NCBI RefSeq assembly: GCF_002741015.1
Contig: NZ_CP016616.1
Coordinates: 4,800,501-4,864,500 of the forward strand
Direction of reading: 5' to 3'
Origin: Microvirga ossetica
GTDB lineage: Bacteria; Pseudomonadota; Alphaproteobacteria; Rhizobiales; Beijerinckiaceae
DNA: 64,000 nt
The notes beneath the pieces are model-generated. The model worked only from the letters and a program-made list of their open reading frames with translations. It was not told the origin of the DNA and searched no databases. Position 1 is the first letter of the stretch, and the number at the start of each line of letters is the position of its first letter. Both the position numbers and the translations under genes were made by a program. Positions 1-7,874 of the stretch are shown here, piece by piece.

Positions 1-1008
1 GGCAAATGGCGTGCGCGCGACGGCACTCGACGCGGCGAAGCCGAGAATTCTCATGAGCACGATCGCTACGACGGCGCCGGCGATGGCAATGCCCCGCCCC
101 TGGCGGGTGGTGCGGGCCTCGCCCAATCCGACGAAGGCAATCATCATCATGGCCAGCGGATAGAGCCAGGAGGACAGGCGGTCGTGCAGTTCGGCCCGGA
201 AGCGCCCCCGCTGCTCCTGGTAGAGAAGCTCGTTCTTGTCGGGGAAAAGGAGCTGGGTCGTGCTCCGCTCGCGTGGCTTGTAGACGACGTCGCCTCCCTC
301 CTTGTTGAAGGCCGACAGGTCGACGGCATAGCGCTCGAAGGCGACGATGGACGAATCGCGGCTGTTCGGCTCCTTGCGCTGAACGCTGCCCTTCTGCAGC
401 ACGAGATAGGCGTTTCCGTTCTGCTCGACGGTCTGGCCGCGCTCGGCGAGATAGACGATGGCTTTGTCCTTCTCCCGCAGATCCTCCATGAAGATCCCGA
501 GCAGCGAATCCCCGGACTTCTCCCGGTAGTGGAAGGTGAAGCCGTTCTCCAGCGTGATGAACTGGCCTTCCTTGGCCATGGTCCCTACGAAATCCGCCCT
601 GATCTTCGTGAACAGCAGCCGGAGCTCCTGGAAGCTCGCAGGCATGAGATAGATCGAGATGACCCCCACGATGAGGCAGACGAAGGTGGCCAGGGCCAGG
701 AAGGGCCGCAGCAGGCGCTGCGGCGGCATGCCGCCGGCGCTCATGACGATCAGTTCGGAATCCCCGTTCAGCCTGTTCAGCGTGTAGAGGGTCGCCAGGA
801 ACAGGGCGACCGGCGCGATCACGCTGATGAGGGCCGGCAGGGACAGGCCGGTCACCGTCAGGAAGATGAAAAGCGTCTGCCCCTTGCCGGTCAGAAGGTC
901 GAGCTCGCGAAGGGCCTGCGTGATCCAGATGACGCCCGTGAGGGCGACCAGGCACGCGGCGAAGGCACTGAATGTGATTTTCAGGATGTATCGTTCGAGA
1001 AGTGTCAT
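1..1008 (-). CDS. lptF: LPS export ABC transporter permease LptF (C-terminus cut by window edge)
   Basis: Inner-membrane permease of the LptBFG complex that extracts lipopolysaccharide and passes it to the periplasmic LptC/LptA bridge. The visible 336 codons start [16 protein letters not shown], the usual LptF/YjgP opening, followed by a first membrane helix and the conserved [12 protein letters not shown] stretch. The family is close to 390 residues, so the last 50 or so lie beyond base 1. It diverges from pepA, an arrangement common in proteobacteria; lptG would be expected just outside the window. The ATG at 1006-1008 is the only sensible start. Confidence 0.9.
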   Translation of the reverse strand, partial: MTLLERYILKITFSAFAACLVALTGVIWITQALRELDLLTGKGQTLFIFLTVTGLSLPALISVIAPVALFLATLYTLNRLNGDSELIVMSAGGMPPQRLLRPFLALATFVCLIVGVISIYLMPASFQELRLLFTKIRADFVGTMAKEGQFITLENGFTFHYREKSGDSLLGIFMEDLREKDKAIVYLAERGQTVEQNGNAYLVLQKGSVQRKEPNSRDSSIVAFERYAVDLSAFNKEGGDVVYKPRERSTTQLLFPDKNELLYQEQRGRFRAELHDRLSSWLYPLAMMMIAFVGLGEARTTRQGRGIAIAGAVVAIVLMRILGFAASSAVARTPFA

Positions 1009-1132
1009 GAAGCCCTTCGCCCCCGGGCGATAAAGCCCTGGGTATCGTGTCATATGATCTCAGGCAAGACGGCCGTTTTCAACAGCCCGAGATTGCGCCG
1101 ATTTGACGGCAGCTTCCCCGTGCCCGCAAGCG

Positions 1133-1245
1133 TCGGACCCAAAAGTGGATTGCGCTTTTGGGATCCATCCGATGCTTCTTCCTTAATTTGCGTATCGTTG
1201 ACAGCGAAAAACCGGCCCACTTTTCCGCGCGATACGCTTTTGCGC
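1133..1245. repeat. Two palindromic repeat units in the lptF-pepA intergenic region
   Basis: The first unit is a hairpin with arms CCCAAAAG (1138-1145) and CTTTTGGG (1155-1162). The second, 1205-1240, carries AAAACCGGCCCACTTTTCCG followed by a CTTTT half. Short units with a core like CCACTTTTCCGC are widespread between genes in Rhizobiales genomes (from memory, not searched here). They lie between the divergent lptF and pepA starts and could also act as transcript ends or protein-binding sites. Confidence 0.5.
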
Positions 1246-1335
1246 AATATGATATATGTCCCAGCTATCGCGCGGCATGCCTGCGCCGCAGCCGGCCCGA
1301 AGACCGGCAATCTGCATCGAAACAAAGAGGATTTC

Positions 1336-2826
1336 ATGGCCGAAAGCTTCAAGATCGACTTCCAAGGCCCTGGCAAGGTCGAGTCCGGTGATCTCATCGT
1401 GTTCGTCGGGGAGGACCTCAAGCCGACGCCCGCCGTCGCCAAGCAGCTCGGCGCGAAGGCGGTCGATCTCATCGCCAAGGCTGCGGCGGCCGAGAATTTC
1501 AAGGGCAAGGCGAAATCGGCCATGTCCATCGTCGTCCCGGCCGGTCTGTCGGTGGATCGGCTGATCGTGGTCGGAATCGGAGGCGAAAAGGACCGGGCAG
1601 CCCTGGATTTCGTCCAGCTCGGCGGCCTGGTCGCAGGCAAGCTGAACGGTAAGCTCGCGACGGTGGTCCTCGATCTGCCCGGGACAACCATCGCGCCGGA
1701 TGCGGTGGCCGACATGGCCCTCGGCGCTCAGCTGCGCCGCTACAGCTTCGACCGCTACAAGACCAAGAAGGATGACAACGGCTCCAAGGGCGCGGGTCGT
1801 CTCGTGCTGAGCGTGGCGGATCCCGCTGCGGTCAAGAAGGTCTACAAGGCGCGCGAAGGCGTCCAGCAGGGCGTGATCATCGCCCGCGACCTCGTCAACG
1901 AGCCGCCGAACGTGCTTGGCCCTCAAGAGTTCGCCGCCCGCGCTCAGGCCCTCACCAAGCTCGGAGTCGAGGTCGAGATCCTCGACGACAAGGCGATGAA
2001 GAAGCTCGGCATGCAGGCTCTTCTCGGCGTGGCGCAGGGCTCCGTGCGCGGCGGCCGGGTCGCCATCATGCGCTGGAACGGCGGCAAGGCGGGCGACCAG
2101 CCCATCGCCTTCATCGGCAAGGGCGTGGTGTTCGATTCGGGCGGCATCTCGATCAAGCCCGGCGCCGGCATGGAGGACATGAAGGGCGACATGGCGGGCG
2201 CAGCCTGCGTGGTCGGCCTCATGCATGCGCTGGCAAGCCGCAAGGCAAAGGCCAACGTGGTCGGCGCCATCGGCCTCGTCGAGAACATGCCGGACGGCAA
2301 TGCCCAGCGCCCGGGCGACATCGTGACCACCATGTCCGGGCAGACCATCGAGATCATCAACACGGACGCCGAAGGCCGTCTCGTCCTTGCCGATGTGCTC
2401 TGGTACGTGCAGGACCGGTTCAAGCCGAAATTCATGATCGATCTCGCGACCCTGACCGGTGCGATCCTCGTGGCGCTCGCTCAGGAATATGCCGGCCTGT
2501 TCTCGAATAACGACGACCTCGCCGAGCGCCTCTCAGCCGCCGGCAAGGCGACCGGCGAGCGCGTCTGGCGCATGCCGCTCGGGCCGGAATTCGACAAGAT
2601 GATCGAGTCCAAGTTCGCCGACATGAAGAACTCGGCCGGCCGCTTCGGCGGATCGAGCACGGCGGCGGCGCTGCTCCAGCGCTTCGTCAACGACGTGCCT
2701 TGGGCGCATCTCGACATCGCCGGCACGGCCATGGGCTCGCCGGCGACCGAGATCAACAAGGGCTGGAGCTCGGGCTGGGGCGTACGCCTCCTCGACCGGC
2801 TCGTGCGCGATCATTACGAGGCGTGA
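1336..2826 (+). CDS. pepA: Leucyl aminopeptidase (M17 family)
   Basis: Cytosolic two-metal aminopeptidase that removes N-terminal residues from peptides. The 496-residue product matches the family length (about 500). The C-terminal catalytic domain shows the lysine/aspartate metal-binding segment [16 protein letters not shown] and the M17 signature [12 protein letters not shown]. The N-terminal domain is the typical divergent M17 regulatory domain. The open frame extends far upstream, but the start at 1336 is preceded by AAAGAGG at a suitable distance and gives the normal family N-terminus. holC follows after 16 bases, the usual pepA-holC order. PepA can also bind DNA in E. coli; nothing here shows that role. 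Confidence 0.95.
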   Translation: MAESFKIDFQGPGKVESGDLIVFVGEDLKPTPAVAKQLGAKAVDLIAKAAAAENFKGKAKSAMSIVVPAGLSVDRLIVVGIGGEKDRAALDFVQLGGLVAGKLNGKLATVVLDLPGTTIAPDAVADMALGAQLRRYSFDRYKTKKDDNGSKGAGRLVLSVADPAAVKKVYKAREGVQQGVIIARDLVNEPPNVLGPQEFAARAQALTKLGVEVEILDDKAMKKLGMQALLGVAQGSVRGGRVAIMRWNGGKAGDQPIAFIGKGVVFDSGGISIKPGAGMEDMKGDMAGAACVVGLMHALASRKAKANVVGAIGLVENMPDGNAQRPGDIVTTMSGQTIEIINTDAEGRLVLADVLWYVQDRFKPKFMIDLATLTGAILVALAQEYAGLFSNNDDLAERLSAAGKATGERVWRMPLGPEFDKMIESKFADMKNSAGRFGGSSTAAALLQRFVNDVPWAHLDIAGTAMGSPATEINKGWSSGWGVRLLDRLVRDHYEA

Positions 2827-2842
2827 TGGTGACGACGCACGC

Positions 2843-3295
2843 ATGACCGAGGTCCTTTTCTACCACCTCCAGCATCAGCCGCTTGAGGCCGTGCTGCCCA
2901 CGCTCCTGCAGAAGACGCTGGAGCGGGGGTGGCGCGCGGTGGTGCAGGTGACGACCGAAGAGCGCATGTCCGCACTCGACGATCATCTCTGGACCTTTAC
3001 CGACGAGAGCTTCCTGCCGCATGGAACCGATCGCGAGGCCCATGCCGCAGACCAGCCCATCCTCATCACCCTGTCGAGCGAGAACCCCAACGGCGCCTCG
3101 ATCCGCTTTCTCGTGGAGGGCGCCGATCTTCCCGCGGACATCACATCCTACGAGAGGCTGGCGGTTCTCTTCGACGGCAACGACGTCCAGGCGCTCGCCT
3201 TCGCCCGCGACCAGTGGCGTGCTGTGAAGGAAGGCAGCCACGACGCGACCTACTGGCAGCAGGACGAGCGCGGACGCTGGCAGCGGAAGGCGTGA
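2843..3295 (+). CDS. holC: DNA polymerase III subunit chi
   Basis: Clamp-loader accessory subunit that links the DNA polymerase III holoenzyme to single-stranded DNA-binding protein. The 150-residue product begins MTEVLFYHL and contains the HolC features LEKTLERGWRAVVQ-like (positions about 20-35), a tryptophan-rich LWTFTDESFLPHG segment and the internal NPNGA-like turn. Length agrees with the family. It sits 16 bases after pepA and is probably cotranscribed with it. Confidence 0.92.
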   Translation: MTEVLFYHLQHQPLEAVLPTLLQKTLERGWRAVVQVTTEERMSALDDHLWTFTDESFLPHGTDREAHAADQPILITLSSENPNGASIRFLVEGADLPADITSYERLAVLFDGNDVQALAFARDQWRAVKEGSHDATYWQQDERGRWQRKA

Positions 3296-3393
3296 GGCGC
3301 GCCTGCATCGCGTCCGAACACGAACTCTTCATCGCGTCGAAGCTTGCAACAGGAGGCCCGCTTCCCAGTTTTCGGGAAAGCCACAAGGATTTC

Positions 3394-4953
3394 ATGATGA
3401 CCCGAGCGCTGCGCCTTCCTCTCTACGCCGCCCTTATGCTGTCGTTGGCGCTGCCTCTCGGCGCCAATGCGCAGGAGCAGGGGGGAGGGCGCGAGCAGGC
3501 TCAAGGGCAGCAGGAGGCGCGTAGGCCTCGGCCCGAGGCCAGGGACGCTCAGGCGCTGCCTGCGGAATCGGTCACGCGCCACACCCTGCAGCTTCCCGGT
3601 CGCACGCTCTCCTTCACGGCGACGGCAGGCCATCTGACGCTGGCGGATCAGCAGGGCGCGCCGCAGGCGGAGATCGGCTTTGTTGCATATACGCGCGACG
3701 ATGCCGATCCGGCGACGCGGCCGGTCACATTCGCGGTGAATGGCGGCCCGGGCGCTTCCTCCGCCTATCTCCACCTCCTGGCCATCGGTCCCTGGCAGCT
3801 GCCGCTCGGCGGCCCCGGGATCAGCCCTTCGGCGTCTTCCACCCTCGTGCCCAATGCGGAGACCTGGCTCGATTTCACCGATCTCGTGTTCATCGATCCG
3901 CCCGGCACCGGCTACAGCCGCGTGGTCGGCGGCGATCAGGCGCGTGAGCGGTTCTATTCCGTCCAGGGCGACATCGACGGCCTTGCGGCTGCAACCATGC
4001 GCTGGCTGAAGGAGAAGAACCGGCTGACCTCGCCGAAATTCTTCGTCGGCGAGAGCTATGGCGGCTTCCGCGGGCCGCTCCTGGCGCAGAAGCTGCAGAG
4101 CGACCAGGGAATCGGCTTCAGCGGGCTCGTTCTCGTCTCGCCCGTCTTCGACTTCGACTGGCTCGACCAGGGCAGCGGCGCGCCATGGACCAATGCAGCC
4201 CTTTTGCCTTCCCTTGCGGCAGAAAAACTCTCCCGTGAAGGGCCGGTGTCGCGCGACAAGCTGCAGGAGGCGGAGACCTATGCTTCCGGCGAGTATCTCG
4301 TCGATCTCATGCGCGGCCTTCAGGACAAGCAGGCTGTCGAGCGCGTCAGCCGGCGGGTGGCCGATCTGAGCGGGCTCAATCCCGAGCTCACGCGACGGCT
4401 GGCCGGGCGCATCGACATGCGCACGGTCCAAAGGGAATTGCGCCGCGATTCGTCGCAGGTGGTGAGCGCCTACGACACGAATGTGGCCATTGCCGATCCG
4501 AATCCGACGTCCCAGTCATCCCGCTTCGAGGACCCGGTTCTCGACGGCATGACCGCGCCTCTGACGAGCGCGATCATCCAGCACCTGACCCAGACCCTCA
4601 ACTACAAGGCGGAGGGGCGCTACAACCTGCTCAACGGCTCGATCAACGGCGCATGGCGCTGGGGCGGCGGGCGCAACGGGCCGGAAAGCCTCGAGGAGTT
4701 GCGTCAGGCCCTGTCCCTCGACGGCAACCTGCGGGTGCTCGTCGCCCACGGCTTCACCGATCTAGTAACGCCCTATTACGCTTCCCAGCTTCTCCTGAAC
4801 CAGCTTCCCGAACTCGGTCCCCAGAAGCGTGTGGCCCTCGCTGTTTACGAGGGCGGCCACATGTTCTATTCGCGACAGGCGTCACGGCAGGCTTTCAAGG
4901 CTGACGTGCAGCGGCTTTTCGAGGAAGCCCTGCGGGCACGGGCCGCCGATTGA
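3394..4953 (+). CDS. Secreted S10-family serine carboxypeptidase
   Basis: Predicted exported serine carboxypeptidase that trims C-terminal residues from peptides, probably in the periplasm. The 519-residue product starts with a signal peptide (MTRALRLPLYAALMLSLALP, cleaved near ANAQ), then a Gln/Arg-rich linker of about 40 residues. The S10 triad is visible: nucleophile serine in GESYGG, aspartate in HGFTDLVTPY and histidine in YEGGHMFY. The oxyanion region NGGPGASSAYLH is also present. The start is one of two adjacent ATGs (3394 or 3397) and is followed directly by the signal peptide. S10 enzymes are best known from eukaryotes, but a bacterial branch of this size exists. Confidence 0.88.
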   Translation: MMTRALRLPLYAALMLSLALPLGANAQEQGGGREQAQGQQEARRPRPEARDAQALPAESVTRHTLQLPGRTLSFTATAGHLTLADQQGAPQAEIGFVAYTRDDADPATRPVTFAVNGGPGASSAYLHLLAIGPWQLPLGGPGISPSASSTLVPNAETWLDFTDLVFIDPPGTGYSRVVGGDQARERFYSVQGDIDGLAAATMRWLKEKNRLTSPKFFVGESYGGFRGPLLAQKLQSDQGIGFSGLVLVSPVFDFDWLDQGSGAPWTNAALLPSLAAEKLSREGPVSRDKLQEAETYASGEYLVDLMRGLQDKQAVERVSRRVADLSGLNPELTRRLAGRIDMRTVQRELRRDSSQVVSAYDTNVAIADPNPTSQSSRFEDPVLDGMTAPLTSAIIQHLTQTLNYKAEGRYNLLNGSINGAWRWGGGRNGPESLEELRQALSLDGNLRVLVAHGFTDLVTPYYASQLLLNQLPELGPQKRVALAVYEGGHMFYSRQASRQAFKADVQRLFEEALRARAAD

Positions 4954-5011
4954 GGCATCAAGCCCGAACAAATCGGGCCGGTTCTCGAAAGACGATGCCT
5001 GAGGGGGATTG

Positions 5012-5395
5012 ATGGCAATGCGTGTAAAAGTTCTATCCTGCATCGGCCTCATGGCGCTGGGCATGGCTGCCTGCACCAGCACCGGGAGCGCACCGCCGGC
5101 TGCGGCCTTGCCGCCTGCGCCGCCGCCGATGGCGGCGACCGGCCCCGTCATCGACGGCCCCGTGCTTGGGCCGGACGGACGCTGCACCGGAACGCCTGCC
5201 GGCACGGCTACCGCTATCGAGCCCGGCATCGCGGAATGCGAGCTCGTGCGCCTCAAGGGCAAACCGGCCACCGATGTGCTCGTGGGCGAGAGCGGCAAGG
5301 GCCAGCGCGAGGTGCAGGTGCTCTATTCCGAGCCCGGCGGACGCGAGCTTTACTTCTTCGTCAACAACCGGCTCGACCGGATCGTGAAGCCATAA
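5012..5395 (+). CDS. Small putative lipoprotein
   Basis: A 127-residue protein of unknown function. The N-terminus has a charged start, a hydrophobic run and a lipobox-like MAAC with Cys21, so it is probably lipidated and exported. A proline/alanine-rich linker follows, then a compact domain with one internal Cys pair (Cys in GRCTGTPAG and AECELVRLKGKPA) and a C-terminal segment EVQVLYSEPGGRELYFFVNNRLDRI. The GAGGGG motif at 5001-5006 fits the ATG at 5012. It may be cotranscribed with the carboxypeptidase 58 bases upstream. Confidence 0.75.
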   Translation: MAMRVKVLSCIGLMALGMAACTSTGSAPPAAALPPAPPPMAATGPVIDGPVLGPDGRCTGTPAGTATAIEPGIAECELVRLKGKPATDVLVGESGKGQREVQVLYSEPGGRELYFFVNNRLDRIVKP

Positions 5396-5435
5396 TCCTT
5401 GCAGGATGCCGGCCCATGTCGCCTGCATCCTTCAT

Positions 5436-5909
5436 TCACTTCTGCGTTCGCTCGACCGCGATGTCGAAATGCAGGACCTCTTCGCGCGTGCCGAGCTTTT
5501 CGTAGAGCGCGATGGCCGGGTCGTCGCCGTAATCGGCCTGCACATAGACGACCCAGCCGCCGCGCGTCGATGCGATTTCGCGCAGATGCCCGATCAGCCC
5601 CGTCGCGACGTGCCGCCGGCGATGCTTTTCCGCGACGGCAAGATCGTAGATGTAGAATTCGCGTCGCGCTCTCTCCAACTTGTCGAACTCGTAGGCGACG
5701 AGGCCGCCGAGGATCTCTTCGCCGCTCGATGCAACAAGGACGACGACATGGTCCTTCGCCAGGAGATCCTTCAGGTATTCGTCCGTCGGCGGTTCCGCGC
5801 CATAGGTTTCAGGTTCGGCGAAGACATCACCGAACAGGGCGTTCAGCCGGCGCATGAGCGCGATGTCGGGTGATGAGAGACGGCGGATTGCGAAGGGCGT
5901 CGCGGGCAT
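5436..5909 (-). CDS. GNAT acetyltransferase resembling aminoglycoside 3-N-acetyltransferase AAC(3)-I
   Basis: A 157-residue single-domain GNAT enzyme that would transfer acetyl from acetyl-CoA to an amine. The acetyl-CoA loop is EKHRRRHVATGLI (about residues 93-105). The C-terminal block YVQADYGDDPAIALYEKLG, followed by REEVLHFDI, is nearly the same as I remember for plasmid AAC(3)-I enzymes, and YIYDLAV before the CoA loop also matches. Length is the same as AAC(3)-I. It stands alone, with no integron features beside it, so it looks like a chromosomal member of the family. Whether it acts on gentamicin-type drugs cannot be told from sequence alone. Confidence 0.82.
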   Translation of the reverse strand: MPATPFAIRRLSSPDIALMRRLNALFGDVFAEPETYGAEPPTDEYLKDLLAKDHVVVLVASSGEEILGGLVAYEFDKLERARREFYIYDLAVAEKHRRRHVATGLIGHLREIASTRGGWVVYVQADYGDDPAIALYEKLGTREEVLHFDIAVERTQK

Positions 5910-5960
5910 CGCCTACATTTAGAGCACCTGCGCTGCACGCTCCAGTGCCGACGCCGCCGT

Positions 5961-6155
5961 TTAGTCGGGGCGCTTCGTGCCACCACCGTCCGCCGCACAT
6001 TCATAAAGTTGCCTGATGTCGTCCAGGCTGCGGATCGACTGGCCCGACGGCAGTTGAATGACTGCGCTCAGCTGTCTGAACTTGTCGTCCGCCCAATCCT
6101 CGATCACCAGCGCGACCGCTTCCCTGAGAGGAAGGGTTGCGATCTTTTCCGTCAT
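5961..6155 (-). CDS. Small hypothetical protein
   Basis: The frame opens further upstream, to about 6305, but that portion (Arg/Ser-rich) looks non-coding. The part from MTEKIATLPLREAVALV gives a 64-residue acidic protein with an ILPSGQSIRSLDDI-like turn (actual QLPSGQSIRSLDDIRQLYE) and reads like a compact helical/beta domain. No family is recognised and the ribosome binding site is weak, so the start is uncertain. Confidence 0.4.
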   Translation of the reverse strand: MTEKIATLPLREAVALVIEDWADDKFRQLSAVIQLPSGQSIRSLDDIRQLYECAADGGGTKRPD

Positions 6156-6420
6156 GAGGTCCGAGCGCCTGGAGGACCGGCTGATGGCAAACAGATCGAC
6201 CATCTCGTTCAGATCATACGCAGCACTCAACGTCCTCTCCGTCTGGGCTCGGTTCCACGCGAATAACGGCGGAGGAATGTGGCAGGAGCAGGCTCGCCCC
6301 TTCAAATGAACAAAGGAGGTAACGGGCGGCGATCATGGACGGGAGTGTCGGCGGTATCCGACGGGAGCAATCGTTAGGCAGGGCGTCGAAAGGCTAATGA
6401 CGCCTTTCGGGCGAAGGGTG

Positions 6421-6558
6421 TCAGCTCACGGCGGAGGGAAGCGGCCGTGATGGATTGTTGTCGTTGCCGGGCTCGACCGCTCGTATCCTGAGGGAGGCGA
6501 GCGGCAGCGTCGCACGGGAGAAAAGCCGCGTCGTGCAATAGGTGAGGAACTGGTTCAT
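6421..6558 (-). CDS. Very small putative protein with a GNDN motif
   Basis: A 45-residue frame starting MNQFLTYCTTRLFS, preceded by GGAGG six bases before the ATG. The N-terminal half is hydrophobic/basic; the C-terminal half contains VEPGNDNNPSRP. A neighbouring small frame (6632-6808) has a similar VNDN motif. No function is known. The case rests on the ribosome binding site and on the non-random composition. Confidence 0.42.
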   Translation of the reverse strand: MNQFLTYCTTRLFSRATLPLASLRIRAVEPGNDNNPSRPLPSAVS

Positions 6559-6631
6559 CGCAGCCTCCATCAAAGGCACGATGACGCTACCTCACGCGGG
6601 AGCGGCCGGATGTGCTCTCCCGCACACAAAT

Positions 6632-6808
6632 TTACCTAACGGAATATCCTGCGGCGGCGACGCGCTTCATGTGAAGACGGATTTTCCACTTGGATTGCTG
6701 ACGGGCATTGTCGTTGACGGCGTGCGCTTCGCTGTCCGTCAGGTGGGCCATCGGCAGGAGGCCCTCGGAAAAGCTCTTGTCGGTGCAGGCGGAAATATGG
6801 ATCCTCAT
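6632..6808 (-). CDS. Very small putative protein with a VNDN motif
   Basis: A 58-residue frame starting MRIHISACTDKSFSEG, with GGGGAGG about seven bases upstream of the ATG. It contains LTDSEAHAVNDNARQQS and ends in a basic tail (HMKRVAAAGYSVR). It is read in the same direction as the 45-residue frame 73 bases downstream and shares the NDN motif with it. Unknown function; possibly a member of a small-protein family confined to this order. Confidence 0.45.
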   Translation of the reverse strand: MRIHISACTDKSFSEGLLPMAHLTDSEAHAVNDNARQQSKWKIRLHMKRVAAAGYSVR

Positions 6809-6980
6809 CTGTCAGCCTCCCCCATAAGGCTGCTACGAGAATACGTTCCTGCGCCGATTTTGCGCGCGCTCCGAATAGGTAACCCGGGCGCTCTAGTGGA
6901 GTAGGCAGGAGGGATTAAGGCTCAGCTTAGGCGTGGGCTGCCTCGATTCAGCAGCTGGTCCGAGCCTTCCCGGGCTTGGA

Positions 6981-7397
6981 TCAGTAGACGTCGTATCGCC
7001 TCTGAGGCCGTTCGTAGCCATCGTCGTAGCCTCTGTAGTCGCGGTCGTAACCACGGTCGTAACCGCGCTCATAGCCGCGCGGCGGGGGAGGGCCGCGATA
7101 GCCGTCGTCCCGCCAGCGGTCGCCCCGGTCGTATCGGCGGGCGATATAGGCGCAGCGCTTGGGAACGCCCGGCGCCGGATCGCCGAAGACACGGTTCGAG
7201 CAGGGAACGCCGCCCTCGCGGACGAAGACTTCCGTGCTCCGCCCGGGGATTCCGTAGACGACCCGAGTGGGATAGGGGACGCGGCAGAAGCCATGTTCCC
7301 GCGCGCATGGCACGAGGCTTTGGGCTTGGGCCTCCGGCAGTGCCCCGAAGATTGCGCCGGTGGCCAGCAAAGCGGTCGCCCAAACTGTGCGATGCAT
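6981..7397 (-). CDS. Secreted Cys-containing protein with an Arg/Gly/Tyr-rich tail
   Basis: A 138-residue protein with a clear signal peptide (MHRTVWATALLATGAIFGAL, cleavage near AQAQ). The mature part has four cysteines (CAREHGFC, PCSNRVFG, RCAYIARR) that could form two disulfides in the periplasm. The C-terminal 50 residues are a low-complexity tail made of RGYDRGYDR-type repeats with a PPPP run. The Cys-rich N-terminal domain resembles small exported proteins of rhizobia with no known role. It stands alone. Confidence 0.72.
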   Translation of the reverse strand: MHRTVWATALLATGAIFGALPEAQAQSLVPCAREHGFCRVPYPTRVVYGIPGRSTEVFVREGGVPCSNRVFGDPAPGVPKRCAYIARRYDRGDRWRDDGYRGPPPPRGYERGYDRGYDRDYRGYDDGYERPQRRYDVY

Positions 7398-7576
7398 GGT
7401 TCGTTCCCTCCTGAAGGCGCCAATCTACGGCTCCGAAGATGAACGCAGCGCTAACGGGTGAAATTCATCATGAGGAAGACGGTTGGCTAAGCCGTGGGCC
7501 TAGATTCGCTTTCCTCAAGAGTCTTGAGATCCTCGCTTCATATTTCGGTCTCTATTGCGAAGATTGGAAAACGAAA

Positions 7577-7759
7577 TCACATCATCCATGGTCTTTGTCT
7601 TCCATCGATGCACGATGAGGATGAGTTCACAGCATAGATGAGCAAGGGAATGCCGATCAAAAGCTCAGTTATGTCGCCAGTTTGGTGGTAGCGGTAAGAC
7701 AGCGCCAATACACTGATGATGATGTAACAGATCCTCTCCCAGGTCAGTAATCGCGACAA
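7577..7759 (-). CDS. Small membrane protein, TTG start
   Basis: A 60-residue protein with two hydrophobic stretches (ICYIIISVLALSY and ELLIGIPLLIYAV) joined by a short loop, so a two-helix membrane hairpin. The start codon is TTG at 7757-7759, with GGAGG six bases upstream on the reverse strand. The local base composition is poorer in G+C than the surroundings. No family recognised. Confidence 0.48.
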   Translation of the reverse strand: MSRLLTWERICYIIISVLALSYRYHQTGDITELLIGIPLLIYAVNSSSSCIDGRQRPWMM

Positions 7760-7874
7760 CGGATCCTCCAGGCTGCTTCTTAAGTCGATTGAAACTATAT
7801 TACAAATAGTAGAATCCGCAAGCAGCAGGGCGGCCTGGATTATTGCGAAGTTGCAGGAGAGAGCGGCGGCTGCC

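Noticed and set aside
184..1335. Long 5' extension of the pepA frame
   Set aside because: It overlaps lptF on the other strand and reads as low-complexity; the PepA family N-terminus and ribosome binding site are at 1336.
6542..6904. Forward-strand frame of 120 codons
   Set aside because: No ribosome binding site and no coherent composition; the reverse strand holds two better-supported small genes there.
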